A stretch of 64,000 nt of DNA from JADJPO01 sp963825645 (lineage in GTDB: Bacteria; Actinomycetota; Actinomycetes; Actinomycetales; Kineosporiaceae), in the NCBI GenBank assembly GCA_963825645.1, contig CAWGTT010000007.1, forward strand, positions 185,195 through 249,194. The letters are read 5' to 3'. A program made the translations under genes and the position numbers. Below, one piece after another: positions 33,936-42,358 of this stretch. Each line of letters starts with the position of its first letter. Position 1 is the stretch's first letter. The notes beneath the pieces are model-generated. The model was given only the letters and a program-made list of their open reading frames with translations. It did not search any database and was not told where the DNA came from.

Positions 33936-35110
33936 GATCGGGCGGCGGAGACGTCCCACGCCGTGGGAGCTGGTGTGGGCGATGCGTTGAGCCCGAGGGT
34001 GACCTCGAGCCGGCAGCCGCCTCGCGGGCTCGGCCCCAGCGACGACGCACCGCCGTGGAGTGCAGCGCGTTCCGCCACCCCGACGAGACCGTGTCCAGTC
34101 CTGCCGCCCCGGGGCGTCAGCCCTCGCCCGTTGTCGTCCACCTGGACGCACAGCTGCTCCGGCGTGCACCGGATCCGCACCCAGATGTGGTCGGCGGCGC
34201 CGTGGCGCAGTGCGTTGGTGAGGCCCTCCTGGACGATGCGGTAGGTGTTGAGGCCCAGTGCCGGCGGGATCGGGCCGACCGGGTCGTCGATCTCGGCGTC
34301 CACGATCAGGTCGGTGCGGCGGAACGACGCGAGCAGCGTGGGGATCTCGGCGAAGCCGGGCTGCGGAACGAGGTGGTCCGTGCCGGCGTTCTCCCCGCGG
34401 AGCGCGCCCACCAGCGATCCCATGGCCGTCAGCGCCTCCGTACCGGCCTCGGCCACGTACGACAGGGAGTCGGCGGCAGCCTGGGGGTCGCGGGCGGCGA
34501 CGTGTCGTCCGGCGCGGGCGCGGACGGTCATGGCGCTGACGTGATGGGCCACCACGTCGTGGAGCTCACGCGCGATGCGGAACCGCTCGGCCTCCACGGC
34601 ATGGGCGGCGGCCACCTCGCGGAGCTCGACGAGCTCCGCGTTGCGCGCCTCGAGCTCCGCCGTCGTCAGGCGTGCACGGCGGACCGCGCGCCCGAAGACG
34701 GCCGGCAGCACCGCGGTCGCAGCGATGAGGATGACGTCGCCCGCGATGTCCTCCACCGCGACGGAGGGCCAGTACTGGAGGAAGCCGACGGTCAGGGCGA
34801 GAGCTGATCCCGCCATGACGGGTGCGGGTCGGGCACGCGGCTCGTAGGCGGCCAGTGTGTAGCCGGCGACCGCCAGGAACTCGATCCCCGTCGACGCCAC
34901 GGCAGTTGTCAACAGCGCCGCGACATAGGTCACGAACGGCCACCGCCGCCTGACCGTCACGGCGACACCCATGACGACGACGACCGCGACCGCCCGCATG
35001 CCCGAGCCGCCTGGTCCGAAGCGCTGCTGGGAGATGAGGAACACAGCCACCAACATCGCCGCGCCAACAGCGTCGCGGAGCATCTCGGGCTGCTGTTTCC
35101 AGAGCCTCAC
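33932..35110 (-). CDS. NarL-type sensor histidine kinase
   Basis: A 392-residue membrane kinase. About five hydrophobic helices (residues 15-140) form a compact membrane sensor with almost no outer domain, as in kinases that sense exporters or membrane stress. The HisKA_3 box is FRIARELHDVVAHHVSAMTV with His184. The ATPase motifs are NTYRIVQEGLTNALRHGAAD, VDDNGRGL and TGHGLVGVAERAAL. It overlaps the regulator gene by ATGA. The GTG start lies six bases after a minus-strand TAGCAT hexamer (leaderless). It probably heads the operon that runs down to the CPBP gene. Confidence 0.92.
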   Translation of the reverse strand: MRLWKQQPEMLRDAVGAAMLVAVFLISQQRFGPGGSGMRAVAVVVVMGVAVTVRRRWPFVTYVAALLTTAVASTGIEFLAVAGYTLAAYEPRARPAPVMAGSALALTVGFLQYWPSVAVEDIAGDVILIAATAVLPAVFGRAVRRARLTTAELEARNAELVELREVAAAHAVEAERFRIARELHDVVAHHVSAMTVRARAGRHVAARDPQAAADSLSYVAEAGTEALTAMGSLVGALRGENAGTDHLVPQPGFAEIPTLLASFRRTDLIVDAEIDDPVGPIPPALGLNTYRIVQEGLTNALRHGAADHIWVRIRCTPEQLCVQVDDNGRGLTPRGGRTGHGLVGVAERAALHGGASSLGPSPRGGCRLEVTLGLNASPTPAPTAWDVSAARS

Positions 35111-35116
35111 CTGCCG

Positions 35117-35122
35117 ATGCTA
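35117..35122 (-). promoter_or_regulatory. -10 element of the kinase operon (leaderless layout)
   Basis: The minus-strand hexamer TAGCAT ends six bases before the GTG at 35110. Confidence 0.55.
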
Positions 35123-35572
35123 GTGCGCTGCGGGTCGTCGCCGATACCCCGTAGGGGGCCGGCGGGCGCTCACCTGGTCAGCGGAGAGCCGTCGTGACCA
35201 ACTGCTCGGGACGAAGCTGCAGCCGCTCCCACTCCGGTTGGGGCGGTAGTCAGCGTGGAACGGCCGGCCCTCATCCGCCGCACCCCCCTGTGCGATTATC
35301 TCGCGTCGTTGACGCCGGGGCGGGTGCTGGTGTGCTCGCCGCAGGTCCTGTTCGGCCCACAGTTACGCCTTGTCTGCGAGCTTCTCGGCGGAGTAGGTGC
35401 CGGCTCACTGAAGCAACGATTCTCCTGACCCAGCGCTGGGCATGCACGACGGTCATGCAGCGCGGTCGACCTCGTGTGATCGCTTGCGCATCCCGGAGCG
35501 GTCCGGTTCGCTGCCGGAGTGGGCACCCTGGCGGACCTCGTTCCCGCGGCGACGGCCGCCTGTCTCGGCGTT
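35123..35572. other. No intact gene recognised
   Basis: After the kinase promoter I see only short frames. A plus-strand frame around 35290-35430 (PLCDYLASLTPGRVLVCSPQ) looks like decayed coding sequence, possibly the lost start of the next pseudogene, but I cannot assign it. Confidence 0.35.
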
Positions 35573-36120
35573 GGAGCCCCACGCGGACGTCAACTGGCGC
35601 ACGACCCGGGCCGGCGACCTCGACTGGAGCTGCTGGGACACCGCGGTGCACATCGCCGATGATCTGTACTTCTACGCCGTGCTGTTCGTCTACGGTCGCG
35701 CAGTTCCGGTCTACCTGGGTACCGAGCTCGCCCTCGACTCTGAGGCGACCGTCTCGCGCCTGCTCGACGCCATCGTGGTCCATGGGGAGCTGCTCCGCCG
35801 GGCGGCTGTCGGCGCCGACGCGAGCGATCGCGGCTACCACGTCTACGGGGTCTGCGACTCTGAAGGGTTCGCAGCCATGGGGATCGTCGAGACCCTCGTC
35901 CACACCTACGACATCATCCGTGGGCTCGACCCCGCCACCATCTGGCGTCCGCCCGCCGAACTCGCTGATCACGCCCCGGCGTCGCCTCTTCCCCGCTGCT
36001 CCCTCCGGGGATGCGTCCGACGTCCTGCTCTGCTCGTGCGGCCGCATCCCATTGGACGACCGGCCTCGGCAGGACCGTTGGCGCTGGGACGGGAGCGTGC
36101 CAACGGGAGCGGACCACTGA
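35573..36120 (+). pseudogene. DinB_2/maleylpyruvate isomerase-like protein remnant
   Basis: The plus strand encodes LEPHADVNWRTTRAGDLDWS and CWDTAVHIADDLYFYAVLFV, a four-helix pattern of the mycothiol-dependent maleylpyruvate isomerase/DinB_2 superfamily. It continues through YGVCDSEGFAAMGIVETLVH and TYDIIRGLD. After PAELADHAP (near 35978) the continuation RRLFPAAPSGDAS and LLCSCGRIPLDD...WRWDGSVP lies in another frame. The start is also unclear. The frameshift and missing N-terminus make it a pseudogene. It borders the truncated insertion sequence, whose arrival or deletion may have damaged the area. Confidence 0.6.
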
Positions 36121-36182
36121 TGGCGGATCCACCCCACCACCCGACGGCAGCGTCGCGGGTCGCATAGCGGCACCGTCCCGCC

Positions 36183-37271
36183 CCGGAAGGTGTGTTCCAG
36201 GTCGAATCGGCGCAGGAACGCCTGCCAGGCGTGGTGGACCTGCTCGGCGGTGGCTTGGGGCCGGGAGGTCCACAGCCACAACGGTTTCGGGGTGCGGTCG
36301 CCGGGGAGGTGGTCGACCTGGAGGCGGATCAACGTGCCCTCAATGATGGGCAGGTCGGTGTCCTCGGGATGGTCCAGCCAGGGGCCGCGGCGGGTCAGAC
36401 GGGGGTGCATTCGACCCCAGGCCGACGCGACTGCCGTGCCGTAGCGGGTGGTGGCGGTGATGGTGGCGTGCCCGGGCTCGGGCCAGCTGTCCGGCCGGGC
36501 GAGCTTGAGGACCGACCCGTGCCGGGCAGGGCGACCCATCGTGCTCGGCGGGCGGGGCGGGATCGGGCCGATCATGACGCGGTCCGACCGCAGCCGGCCG
36601 GTGACCACGACCGGCAGGTCGGCCAGGACGAACGCCAGCCGGGCCACGTCGTACCCGGAGTCCATCACGATGTCGATCGGTGGATCCCCCGGCGCCCAGT
36701 GCCCGGCGGCGACGATCAGCCGCTCGACGACCTCACGCAGTTGGGCGGCGGTGACCGCGGTGGCGTCGTCGTCGGGCCCGAGCCGGACCGCGTCCAACAC
36801 CGCGGTCCGGCTGGTGCGACCGGCCTCCAACGCGGCCACGATCGAGTACGGCCAGCCCGGGATCATCTGGCTGGTGCCCGTGGCCCGGCCGTGAACGTGG
36901 CAGAACAGCCGCTCGGGACTGGTCTCGGCGTCCGGACGCAGCCACGGGGTGACGTCAACGCCCAGCACGATCCGCCGCCCGACCCGCGGCAGCGCCAGCC
37001 CAGCCAGGGTGCGACGGATCCTGGCGAACTCGACCCGACCGGCGTTCACCGCGTCGTACAGGCCGCCGTGCCCGCGCCGGTGCTCCGGCTCCAGGGACAA
37101 CTCCGGCAACGACCGCACCGGCCCCGCGGTGCACGCAAGCGCGTCGGCGAGCTCGACCAGCACGTCGGCCCGGGCGTCCCGGCACCCATAGACGTCCCAT
37201 CGGAACCGGCACAACACCTCCCGGGCGTCCGCGCCGGCCAGCGACGAACCCGGGCCGCTCGACAGGCTCAC
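36183..37271 (-). pseudogene. Transposase fragment of IS copy 1
   Basis: The GTG at 37271 opens the same frame as the intact 487-residue transposase (MSLSSGPGSSLAGADAREVL). The DDE-type core IVLGVDVTPWLRPDAETSPE and VMDSGYDVARLAFVLADLPV is present. After LEHTFR the frame runs into unrelated sequence, so the last catalytic Glu region is not followed by its normal C-terminal 120 residues. It should be inactive. An intact relative in the same window could act on its remaining left end only. Confidence 0.88.
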
Positions 37272-37454
37272 CGAACCGGTCCCGCGACCGGGTCGACGCC
37301 GTCAGTGTGGTGCGGCAGTCTGTCCATCGCGACCTTCGGTGATCGGTTCCCTCGACAAGAACACGATCTTCCGAAGGTCGCTCCATGCCACGACGACACG
37401 CTGGGCGCAGACCGCAACAGACCAGGCCATACGTCTCAGAGGTTAAAGATCAAG
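36183..37454 (-). mobile_element. Truncated insertion sequence (copy 1)
   Basis: This copy keeps the left end (AGGTTAAAGATCAAG at 37440-37454 on the plus strand) and the first three quarters of the transposase, read on the minus strand from 37271. It stops abruptly after the codons for LEHTFR near 36183, where the intact copy at 53.7-55.4 kb continues. The shared part appears almost identical; I see one residue change (Arg versus Trp) in the protein. The outer flank CTGAG (37455-37459) matches the target sequence of the intact copy. The missing right end shows a deletion rather than a fresh partial insertion. Confidence 0.88.
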
Positions 37455-37734
37455 CTGAGGTCGTGTACACGATGTCATCGAGGACGACGAAGCCACGATG
37501 CGCCGGTTGATGCCGCATGAGTGAGCCCGCGGACACGACAGCCGACGCCGGGCACTGCTGCGCTCCCGGGCGCGACGAAGGGCCACCCGCCGGCCAACGG
37601 GGCGGCCACCAGCCTCGTCCCTCGGCCGTGGGAGAACCTTCCCCCTCCCCGGCGGCTAAACCCGACCTGGTCACTATCCCTCCGGCCGGGTGCGGCGCTG
37701 ATCCGAAGGAATGTCATGGCGTGCTCCCTGGGTC
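37455..37734. other. No gene recognised between IS fragments
   Basis: The first bases after the IS end encode a short plausible C-terminus on the plus strand (VHDVIEDDEATMRRLMPHE, then stop), perhaps the tail of a gene cut by the insertion. The rest is Pro/Arg-rich in all frames. Confidence 0.3.
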
Positions 37735-37884
37735 CTGCCACAACACCACCGTCGGCTCAGTACAGCCCACCCGCTCGGCGATCGCCGAACCGGACAGACC
37801 CTGCTCGGACAGCAGCACGATCCGCGCCCGCTGCGCCACCCGTGCCGACGCTGCCTTGCTCCGCGCCCGCCGCTCCAACTCGAC
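37735..37884 (-). pseudogene. IS630-type transposase fragment (N-terminal helix-turn-helix)
   Basis: Minus-strand frame with ELERRARSKAASARVAQRAR followed by IVLLSEQGLSGSAIAERVGC, the first helix-turn-helix of IS630 transposases. It ends after TVVLWQ. It is back to back with the next fragment. Confidence 0.65.
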
Positions 37885-37914
37885 CCGGTCCTGGACTCGT
37901 ACTGCAATCGCTAC

Positions 37915-38319
37915 CGAGTGTCGGCCCGGAAGCGGTACGCCGCCTCGGGGATCGCCGGCCTGGACGACGCACCCCATCCGGGCGGGCCGGTCACGGTGCT
38001 GACCCGGGAGGTGACCGAACAGATCCTGGCCGACACCCTCACCCCACCGCCGGAAGCACTTCAAGCCCGTGGGGTCACGCAGTGGTCGGCGCGGCGGTTG
38101 GCGGACTGGCTGGCCCGCCACCGGGGGATCGAGGTCAGCCACGACCGGATCGCCGAGGTGTGGAAGCGGTTCAGTCTCAAACCCCACCGCAGCGAGGGGT
38201 TCAAGTTCTCCACCGACCCCGAACTGGAGACCAAGATCCGTGACGTGGTCGGCCTCTACCTGGATCCCCCCAAGGGCGCGGTCGTGGTCTGCGTCGACGA
38301 GAAGGGCCAGATCCAGGCA
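37915..38319 (+). pseudogene. IS630-type transposase fragment (middle part)
   Basis: The plus-strand frame reads RKRYAASGIAGLDDAPHPGG, then VTQWSARRLADWLARHRGIE, KRFSLKPHRSEGFKFSTDPE, and GLYLDPPKGAVVVCVDEKGQ, where the first DDE Asp lies. It is cut right after the DEKGQIQA motif. Upstream of 37915 the frame loses similarity. The piece corresponds to about residues 45-180 of an IS630 transposase. No start codon or catalytic triad is complete. Confidence 0.7.
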
Positions 38320-38715
38320 CCTGGCTCTTCTCGCCCACGCACAGCACCACCGCGCCCTCGGGCGGGTTCAGGTAGAGCCCCGACGACGTCGAAGACCTTC
38401 TCGGTGAACAACGGGTCGTTGGACAGCTTGAACCCATCCGTGCGATGGGGTTTGAGGTCGAACGCCTTCCAGATCCGCCCGATCGTCGACGGGCTCAGCC
38501 CGCTGCGCTGGGCCATCTTCACCCGTGACCAGTGAGTGGCGTTCTTCGGGGTCTCCTCCAACGTGGCCACCACCACGTCCTCGACCCGATCGGCGGCGAT
38601 CAACGGTGGACGCCCCGGCCGCGGCTCGTCGGCCAACCCGTCCAAGCGGGACTCCACGAACCGGCGCCGCCACTTGCCCACCGTCGGCGCCGGAATCAAG
38701 GGCTCGTCGGCTTGA
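38318..38715 (-). pseudogene. Second IS630-type transposase fragment
   Basis: The minus-strand frame reads TVGKWRRRFVESRLDGLADE, then NATHWSRVKMAQRSGLSPST and KAFDLKPHRTDGFKLSNDPL. After FDVVG the frame shifts, and LYLNPPEGAVVLCVGEKSQ completes the same first DDE block. This comes from a different IS630 lineage than the plus-strand piece, yet it is cut at the equivalent EK-x-Q point and fused head to head with it. The 5' end fades into SQADEPLIPAP at about 38715. Confidence 0.7.
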
Positions 38716-38772
38716 CTGAGACCATGAGGCCGCGCCAGGCGGGCCGGGCGCTGTGTCGGGGACCGGGGCGGG

Positions 38773-39579
38773 TCAGAGCTCCTGTCGGTTCAAGCGCCAG
38801 AGCCCGATCCCGGCTGACGCCACGACCAGCCCGAGGGCTGCCGCCACGACCACAGCCGGCGGAACCGGGAAGGCCTGCCCGTGCGCCACGGCGTCCGCGG
38901 CCTTCGGCAGGATCCACGGCAGGAAGGTCAGCACGGACAGGGGAACCATGCCGCCGAAGAACTGACCGGTCAGCAGCAGCCCGGTCCCGATCGCCGCGAC
39001 CGGACCGCGAGCGCCGAAGACCGCCCCGAGCGAGACGGTCAACGTCACGTACACCAGCAGGTGCACGATCCACAGACCGGCAGCGCCCGCCAGAGCGGGC
39101 AGGGGCGGCACCGGCGCGCCGAGCAGCGATGACTCGATGACGAAGGCCACGCACGGGACGAGGCAGCCGAACAGCGCGAATCCGACGGTGTGGCCGATCA
39201 TCTTGGCGAGCAGGAAAGCGGTGCGAGAGACGGGTTTGGAGAGCATCCACGCGGCGGTGCCGCGCTGCTTCTCACCGACGACCGCGCCCTGCGCGGTGAC
39301 GACGGCGCCCAGCGCCGTGGCGAAGACGCCGAGCAGCACGAAGGCCTGCAGGTGGTCCTCGGAGTCGTCGGCGACGATGACCATGGCCACCACGCCGGTC
39401 ACGATCACGAGCCACGTGAGCAGGTGGACGAGCCAGCGCCGGGTCGAGAACCATTCCCCGAGTTCCTTGCGCAGCAGGGGTCTGAGACCGCGGCGCCACC
39501 CGCGGACGGTGACCGGGCGCAGTGCGCCGCTCGACGGGACGGCGTGGCCGGCGGCCGGGGACAGCGGGGTCGTGCTCAT
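38773..39579 (-). CDS. ABC-2 type transporter permease
   Basis: A 268-residue membrane protein with six hydrophobic segments, including VHLLTWLVIVTGVVAMVIVA, VHLLVYVTLTVSLGAVFGAR and VVVAAALGLVVASAGIGLWR. The N-terminal RPLLRKELGEWFSTRRWLVH is the usual cytosolic coupling region, and VVGEKQRGTAAWMLSKPVSR is typical of the ABC2_membrane group. Such proteins pair with a CcmA/DrrA-type ATPase. The partner gene overlaps its start by four bases but has lost its ATP-binding loop, so this permease may now be an orphan unless another ATPase serves it. Confidence 0.87.
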   Translation of the reverse strand: MSTTPLSPAAGHAVPSSGALRPVTVRGWRRGLRPLLRKELGEWFSTRRWLVHLLTWLVIVTGVVAMVIVADDSEDHLQAFVLLGVFATALGAVVTAQGAVVGEKQRGTAAWMLSKPVSRTAFLLAKMIGHTVGFALFGCLVPCVAFVIESSLLGAPVPPLPALAGAAGLWIVHLLVYVTLTVSLGAVFGARGPVAAIGTGLLLTGQFFGGMVPLSVLTFLPWILPKAADAVAHGQAFPVPPAVVVAAALGLVVASAGIGLWRLNRQEL

Positions 39580-40338
39580 GAGACGGCACCTTCCTGAACG
39601 AGGCCGATGAAGAGGTCTTCGAGGGACTGCCTGGTTCGTGCGAACGAGGTGACGGCCGTGGCCGGGACGTCGAGGACCAGCCTGAGCAGGTGGTCCTCGG
39701 CGGCGGTCTCGTCGTCCACCGACACGTGGAACGTGGTGAGGGCACCCTGGGGGGCGGCGGCCACGTCGGTGACCCAGACCTGCTGCTGCAGAATGCTTTC
39801 CACGTCGATTCCGGCGCCACGCACGGTGAGCGAGTAGGTCACCGAGCCGCCGTGGAGCAGCTGGCTGACCGGCGCCTGGGCGACGAGCCGGCCACCGGCC
39901 AGGATGGCGACGGTGTCGCTGACCCGCTCGACGTCGTCCAGGATGTGCGTCGAGTAGAAGATCGTGGTCCGCTCACGCAGCCGGCGCATCACGTCCAGGA
40001 CGTCGCGTCGTCCGATCGGGTCCAACGCCGCGGCGGGCTCGTCGAGGATCAACAGCTCGGGGTCGTTGATCTGGGCCTGGGCGATCCCCAGCCGCTGCTT
40101 CTCCCCACCGGAGAACCCGCGAAGGCGCCGGTCCGCCACCGCGGTCAACCCGACCAGGTCGAGCATCTCGGCAATCCGGTGCTCGATCGCGGCTCGGGGC
40201 CCTGCTGTTCGGCCCCAGGAACCCGAAGATCGATCTCTTCGGTACGGTCAGGTCCAGCCCCTGCAGCGCGGCGACACCCGCGTAGGACTTGCCCAACCCG
40301 CGAGTGATGATCGCCGGGGTGTGGTCGGCGTGGTTCAC
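39576..40338 (-). pseudogene. ABC-2 transporter ATPase with deleted Walker A region
   Basis: The gene starts well: GTG at 40338 after AGGAG, then ITRGLGKSYAGVAALQGLDL and IFGFLGPN, which should lead into the Walker A loop (GAGKTT). Instead the sequence jumps, out of frame, to the segment corresponding to RAAIEHRIAEMLDLVGL, normally about 75 residues later. The rest is normal in the second frame: GFSGGEKQRLGIAQA, LLILDEPAAALDPIGR and FYSTHIL, and it ends ATGA-overlapped with the permease gene. Without Walker A and with a frameshift near 40210 it cannot bind ATP. Confidence 0.85.
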
Positions 40339-40402
40339 GGTGTGTCTCCTTCTACGTGTGAGGTATTGACCGAGGACTCGGCCGACGGGCGGGGGCGCGG
40401 GG

Positions 40403-41215
40403 TCATGGCACGGCCACCACCGCGGCGAACGGCTCAGCATCGGCCCGAGCGTTCCGGCGGACCCGCAGGGCGATGGCGATGCCGGCGACGACCCACCATC
40501 CGGCAGCGGTCAACCAGCCGAGCAGGGCCTTGTCGGAACCGGTGAACAGCTGGCTGGCGAACTCGCCGGACATTGCGTTGTTCGTCGCGTGCAGCAGCAT
40601 CGCGATCAGGACGCTCTCCCGCGAGGAGTGCATCACCGAGGCGAAGACCACGCTGGCAGCGATGATGACCAGGATGTCGGTGGGCAGGATGTCGCCGGCG
40701 AAGAACAGCGGTAGGTGCCACAGGGTGTGGAAGACGCCGAGGAGGAGCGGCCCGACCAGCCAGCCGAATCGACGCTCGAACCGCCCGAGGGCGTAGCCGC
40801 GCAGCCCGGGCTCCTCCCAGGCCCCGCCGAGGCCGGGGACCAGCAGGACGAGTAGCAGGACGAGGGGGATCTCCATCCACCCGTCGAACGACGGCACCGG
40901 CGCGCCCGCCGTGATCGTGGCGGCGATCGCCGTCGAGGTGACCAGGACCGGCAGCCCGATGGCGAGCGCGTAGCTGCGCGCCGGGACCCGCCAGCGGACC
41001 ATGCGCCCGAGCAGGTCGCGCACGCCGCGGCGGCCCTCGGTCAGCGACAGCACGACCAGCGCGGCGAGGAACGGCCCGAACGAGATGATCGGCGGCGCCT
41101 CCGGCCAGACGGCCTGGAGCGGCCACGTCCACCAGGACAGGGCGCAGGTCAGGAGCAGGAACCAGGGGAGCGGGCGCCGGCGGACGGCGTCGCGGACGGT
41201 GGTGAGGGGGTGCAT
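40403..41215 (-). CDS. CPBP family intramembrane metalloprotease (second copy)
   Basis: A 270-residue membrane protease-like protein of the CPBP/Abi family. The motifs are GGAWEEPGLRGYALGRFERR (EExxxR type), GVFHTLWHLPLFFAGDI and LIAMLLHATNNAM. About eight membrane helices are visible. The ATG at 41215 is chosen because it begins the conserved region; the longer frame upstream has no membrane character and overlaps the small Cys-rich gene in another frame. It lies between that small gene (53 bases upstream) and the broken ABC ATPase (64 bases downstream), all on the minus strand. Its substrate is unknown. Confidence 0.86.
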   Translation of the reverse strand: MHPLTTVRDAVRRRPLPWFLLLTCALSWWTWPLQAVWPEAPPIISFGPFLAALVVLSLTEGRRGVRDLLGRMVRWRVPARSYALAIGLPVLVTSTAIAATITAGAPVPSFDGWMEIPLVLLLVLLVPGLGGAWEEPGLRGYALGRFERRFGWLVGPLLLGVFHTLWHLPLFFAGDILPTDILVIIAASVVFASVMHSSRESVLIAMLLHATNNAMSGEFASQLFTGSDKALLGWLTAAGWWVVAGIAIALRVRRNARADAEPFAAVVAVP

Positions 41216-41268
41216 GGTATGGCCTCCGTGGCTCGGGTCAGGTCGGGGGGCGAGGTCGGTCGGGAGGG

Positions 41269-41424
41269 TCACGAAAGGGATGGGACGCACGCGTCGCGGC
41301 GTCCTCGCCAGCAGGGCCAGACGCTGCCGCAGACGATGCAGAAGCCTTGCTGGGAGAGGTGCCGGTGAGCGGTGGGTCCGATCGCGGAGCCGGGTCGGAC
41401 CGAGGTCGTCGTGGTCGTCTTCAT
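41269..41424 (-). CDS. Small Cys/Trp-rich protein, 51 aa
   Basis: A 51-residue protein, MKTTTTTSVRPGSAIGPTAH followed by a C-terminal half with HLSQQGFCIVCGSVWPCWRG and one more Cys near the end (Cys29, 32, 38, 46). AGGAGACAGCC before the ATG at 41424 is a good ribosome site. The CxxC...WPC pattern recalls small zinc-ribbon-like proteins of actinomycetes. A peptide precursor is another possibility because a CPBP protease and ABC genes follow on the same strand. Neither role is shown by the sequence alone. It is divergent from the NarL-type regulator at 41636 across a palindromic site. Confidence 0.65.
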   Translation of the reverse strand: MKTTTTTSVRPGSAIGPTAHRHLSQQGFCIVCGSVWPCWRGRRDACVPSLS

Positions 41425-41595
41425 GGCTGTCTCCTGGTGCGTCTCGGTCGGCGTGGGTGGCCGGCGCTTCGAACACTTCGATCGTCGTCCGCAGCGGGCG
41501 CCGGGTCGCCTGTGCTGGCCGCCCACCCGACGGGGCTGCCCGCCCGGTCGCGGCGGGATGATCCAAGGCAGTCCGGTGGTGATCCCCTAGCAGGA

Positions 41596-41616
41596 GGGGT
41601 GGGCTGGCCGCACCCC
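41596..41616. promoter_or_regulatory. GGGGTG...CACCCC palindrome, site 1
   Basis: GGGGTGGG (41596-41603) and CGCACCCC (41609-41616) form the outer arms of a 21-base palindrome. It lies seven bases upstream of the -10 of the regulator gene at 41636, covering the -35 position, between that gene and the divergent Cys-rich gene. Confidence 0.5.
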
Positions 41617-41623
41617 GCGGGGC

Positions 41624-41629
41624 TACATT
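41624..41629 (+). promoter_or_regulatory. -10 element of regulator gene (leaderless layout)
   Basis: TACATT ends six bases before the ATG at 41636. Confidence 0.6.
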
Positions 41630-41635
41630 TCACAG

Positions 41636-42325
41636 ATGCCGCTGCGTGTCGTCTTCGCGGAGGACAACTTCCTGGTCCGCGAGGGCGTCGCGGCGCTCCT
41701 GGCTGAGGTCGACGAGATCGAGCTGGTGACGACGGTCTCCGAGCCCCAGTCCCTGCTCAAAGCCGTCGCGGAGCACGCCCCGGACGCCGTCCTCACCGAT
41801 ATCAGGATGCCGCCGACGCACACCACGGAGGGCATCGAGGCGGCCAAGCGGATCAGGGCCGAGCACCCTGGGACGGGCGTCGTGGTGCTGTCGCAGTACG
41901 TCGAGGACGACTACGCCTTCGACCTGCTCCAGGACGGCGTCGCAGGCCTCGGCTACCTGCTCAAGGAGCGGGTTGCGCAGATCGACGAGCTGGTCCGGGC
42001 CCTGCACGAGGTGGTCCGCGGCGGCTCGGCGCTGGATCCGAGGGTGGTCGAGCGGCTGCTCCAGCGGTCCTCGGCCGAGGCGGCCTCCCCGCTCGCGGGA
42101 CTGACCGAGCGGGAACGGGAGGTCCTGGGCGCCATGGCCGAGGGCCGCAACAACGCCAGTATCGCCAAGGCCCTGTTCATGAGCGACCGCGCGGTGGAGA
42201 AGCACATCGGCTCGGTGTTCCACAAGCTCGGACTGGCCGAGGAGGGCGAGGTGAACCGGCGGGTGATGGCCGTGCTCGCGTTCCTGGAGGCAGCCGGCTC
42301 CGGACGCGGACGACCCGCCGGGTGA
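41636..42325 (+). CDS. NarL/LuxR-type response regulator
   Basis: A 229-residue response regulator. The receiver has Asp-pair start LRVVFAEDNFLVREGVAALL, phosphoacceptor Asp55 in DAVLTDIRMPPTHTTEGIEA, and Lys in GYLLKERV. The LuxR-type DNA-binding domain is LTEREREVLGAMAEGRNNAS and DRAVEKHIGSVFHKLGL. TDIRMPPTHTTEG is typical of a large actinobacterial subgroup paired with kinases like those at 45.9-49.3 kb. It is not beside a kinase here; those kinases lie 3.5 kb away, beyond a convergent ABC exporter. A palindrome over its promoter suggests autoregulation. Confidence 0.93.
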   Translation: MPLRVVFAEDNFLVREGVAALLAEVDEIELVTTVSEPQSLLKAVAEHAPDAVLTDIRMPPTHTTEGIEAAKRIRAEHPGTGVVVLSQYVEDDYAFDLLQDGVAGLGYLLKERVAQIDELVRALHEVVRGGSALDPRVVERLLQRSSAEAASPLAGLTEREREVLGAMAEGRNNASIAKALFMSDRAVEKHIGSVFHKLGLAEEGEVNRRVMAVLAFLEAAGSGRGRPAG

Positions 42326-42349
42326 CCCTCGTGGGAGTCACCCGACGGG
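42314..42349. terminator. Bidirectional hairpin between convergent genes
   Basis: CCCGCCGGGTGAC (42314-42326) pairs with GTCACCCGACGGG (42337-42349) with one mismatch and a ten-base loop. It covers the stop of the regulator gene and lies ten bases from the stop of the convergent permease gene. Confidence 0.7.
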
Positions 42350-42358
42350 CAGGCCGTT

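Noticed and set aside
35271..36182. A 666-residue transposase fusion reading through from IS copy 1
   Set aside because: After LEHTFR the frame leaves the element and runs antisense to the DinB_2-like remnant, so the extra 300 residues are accidental.
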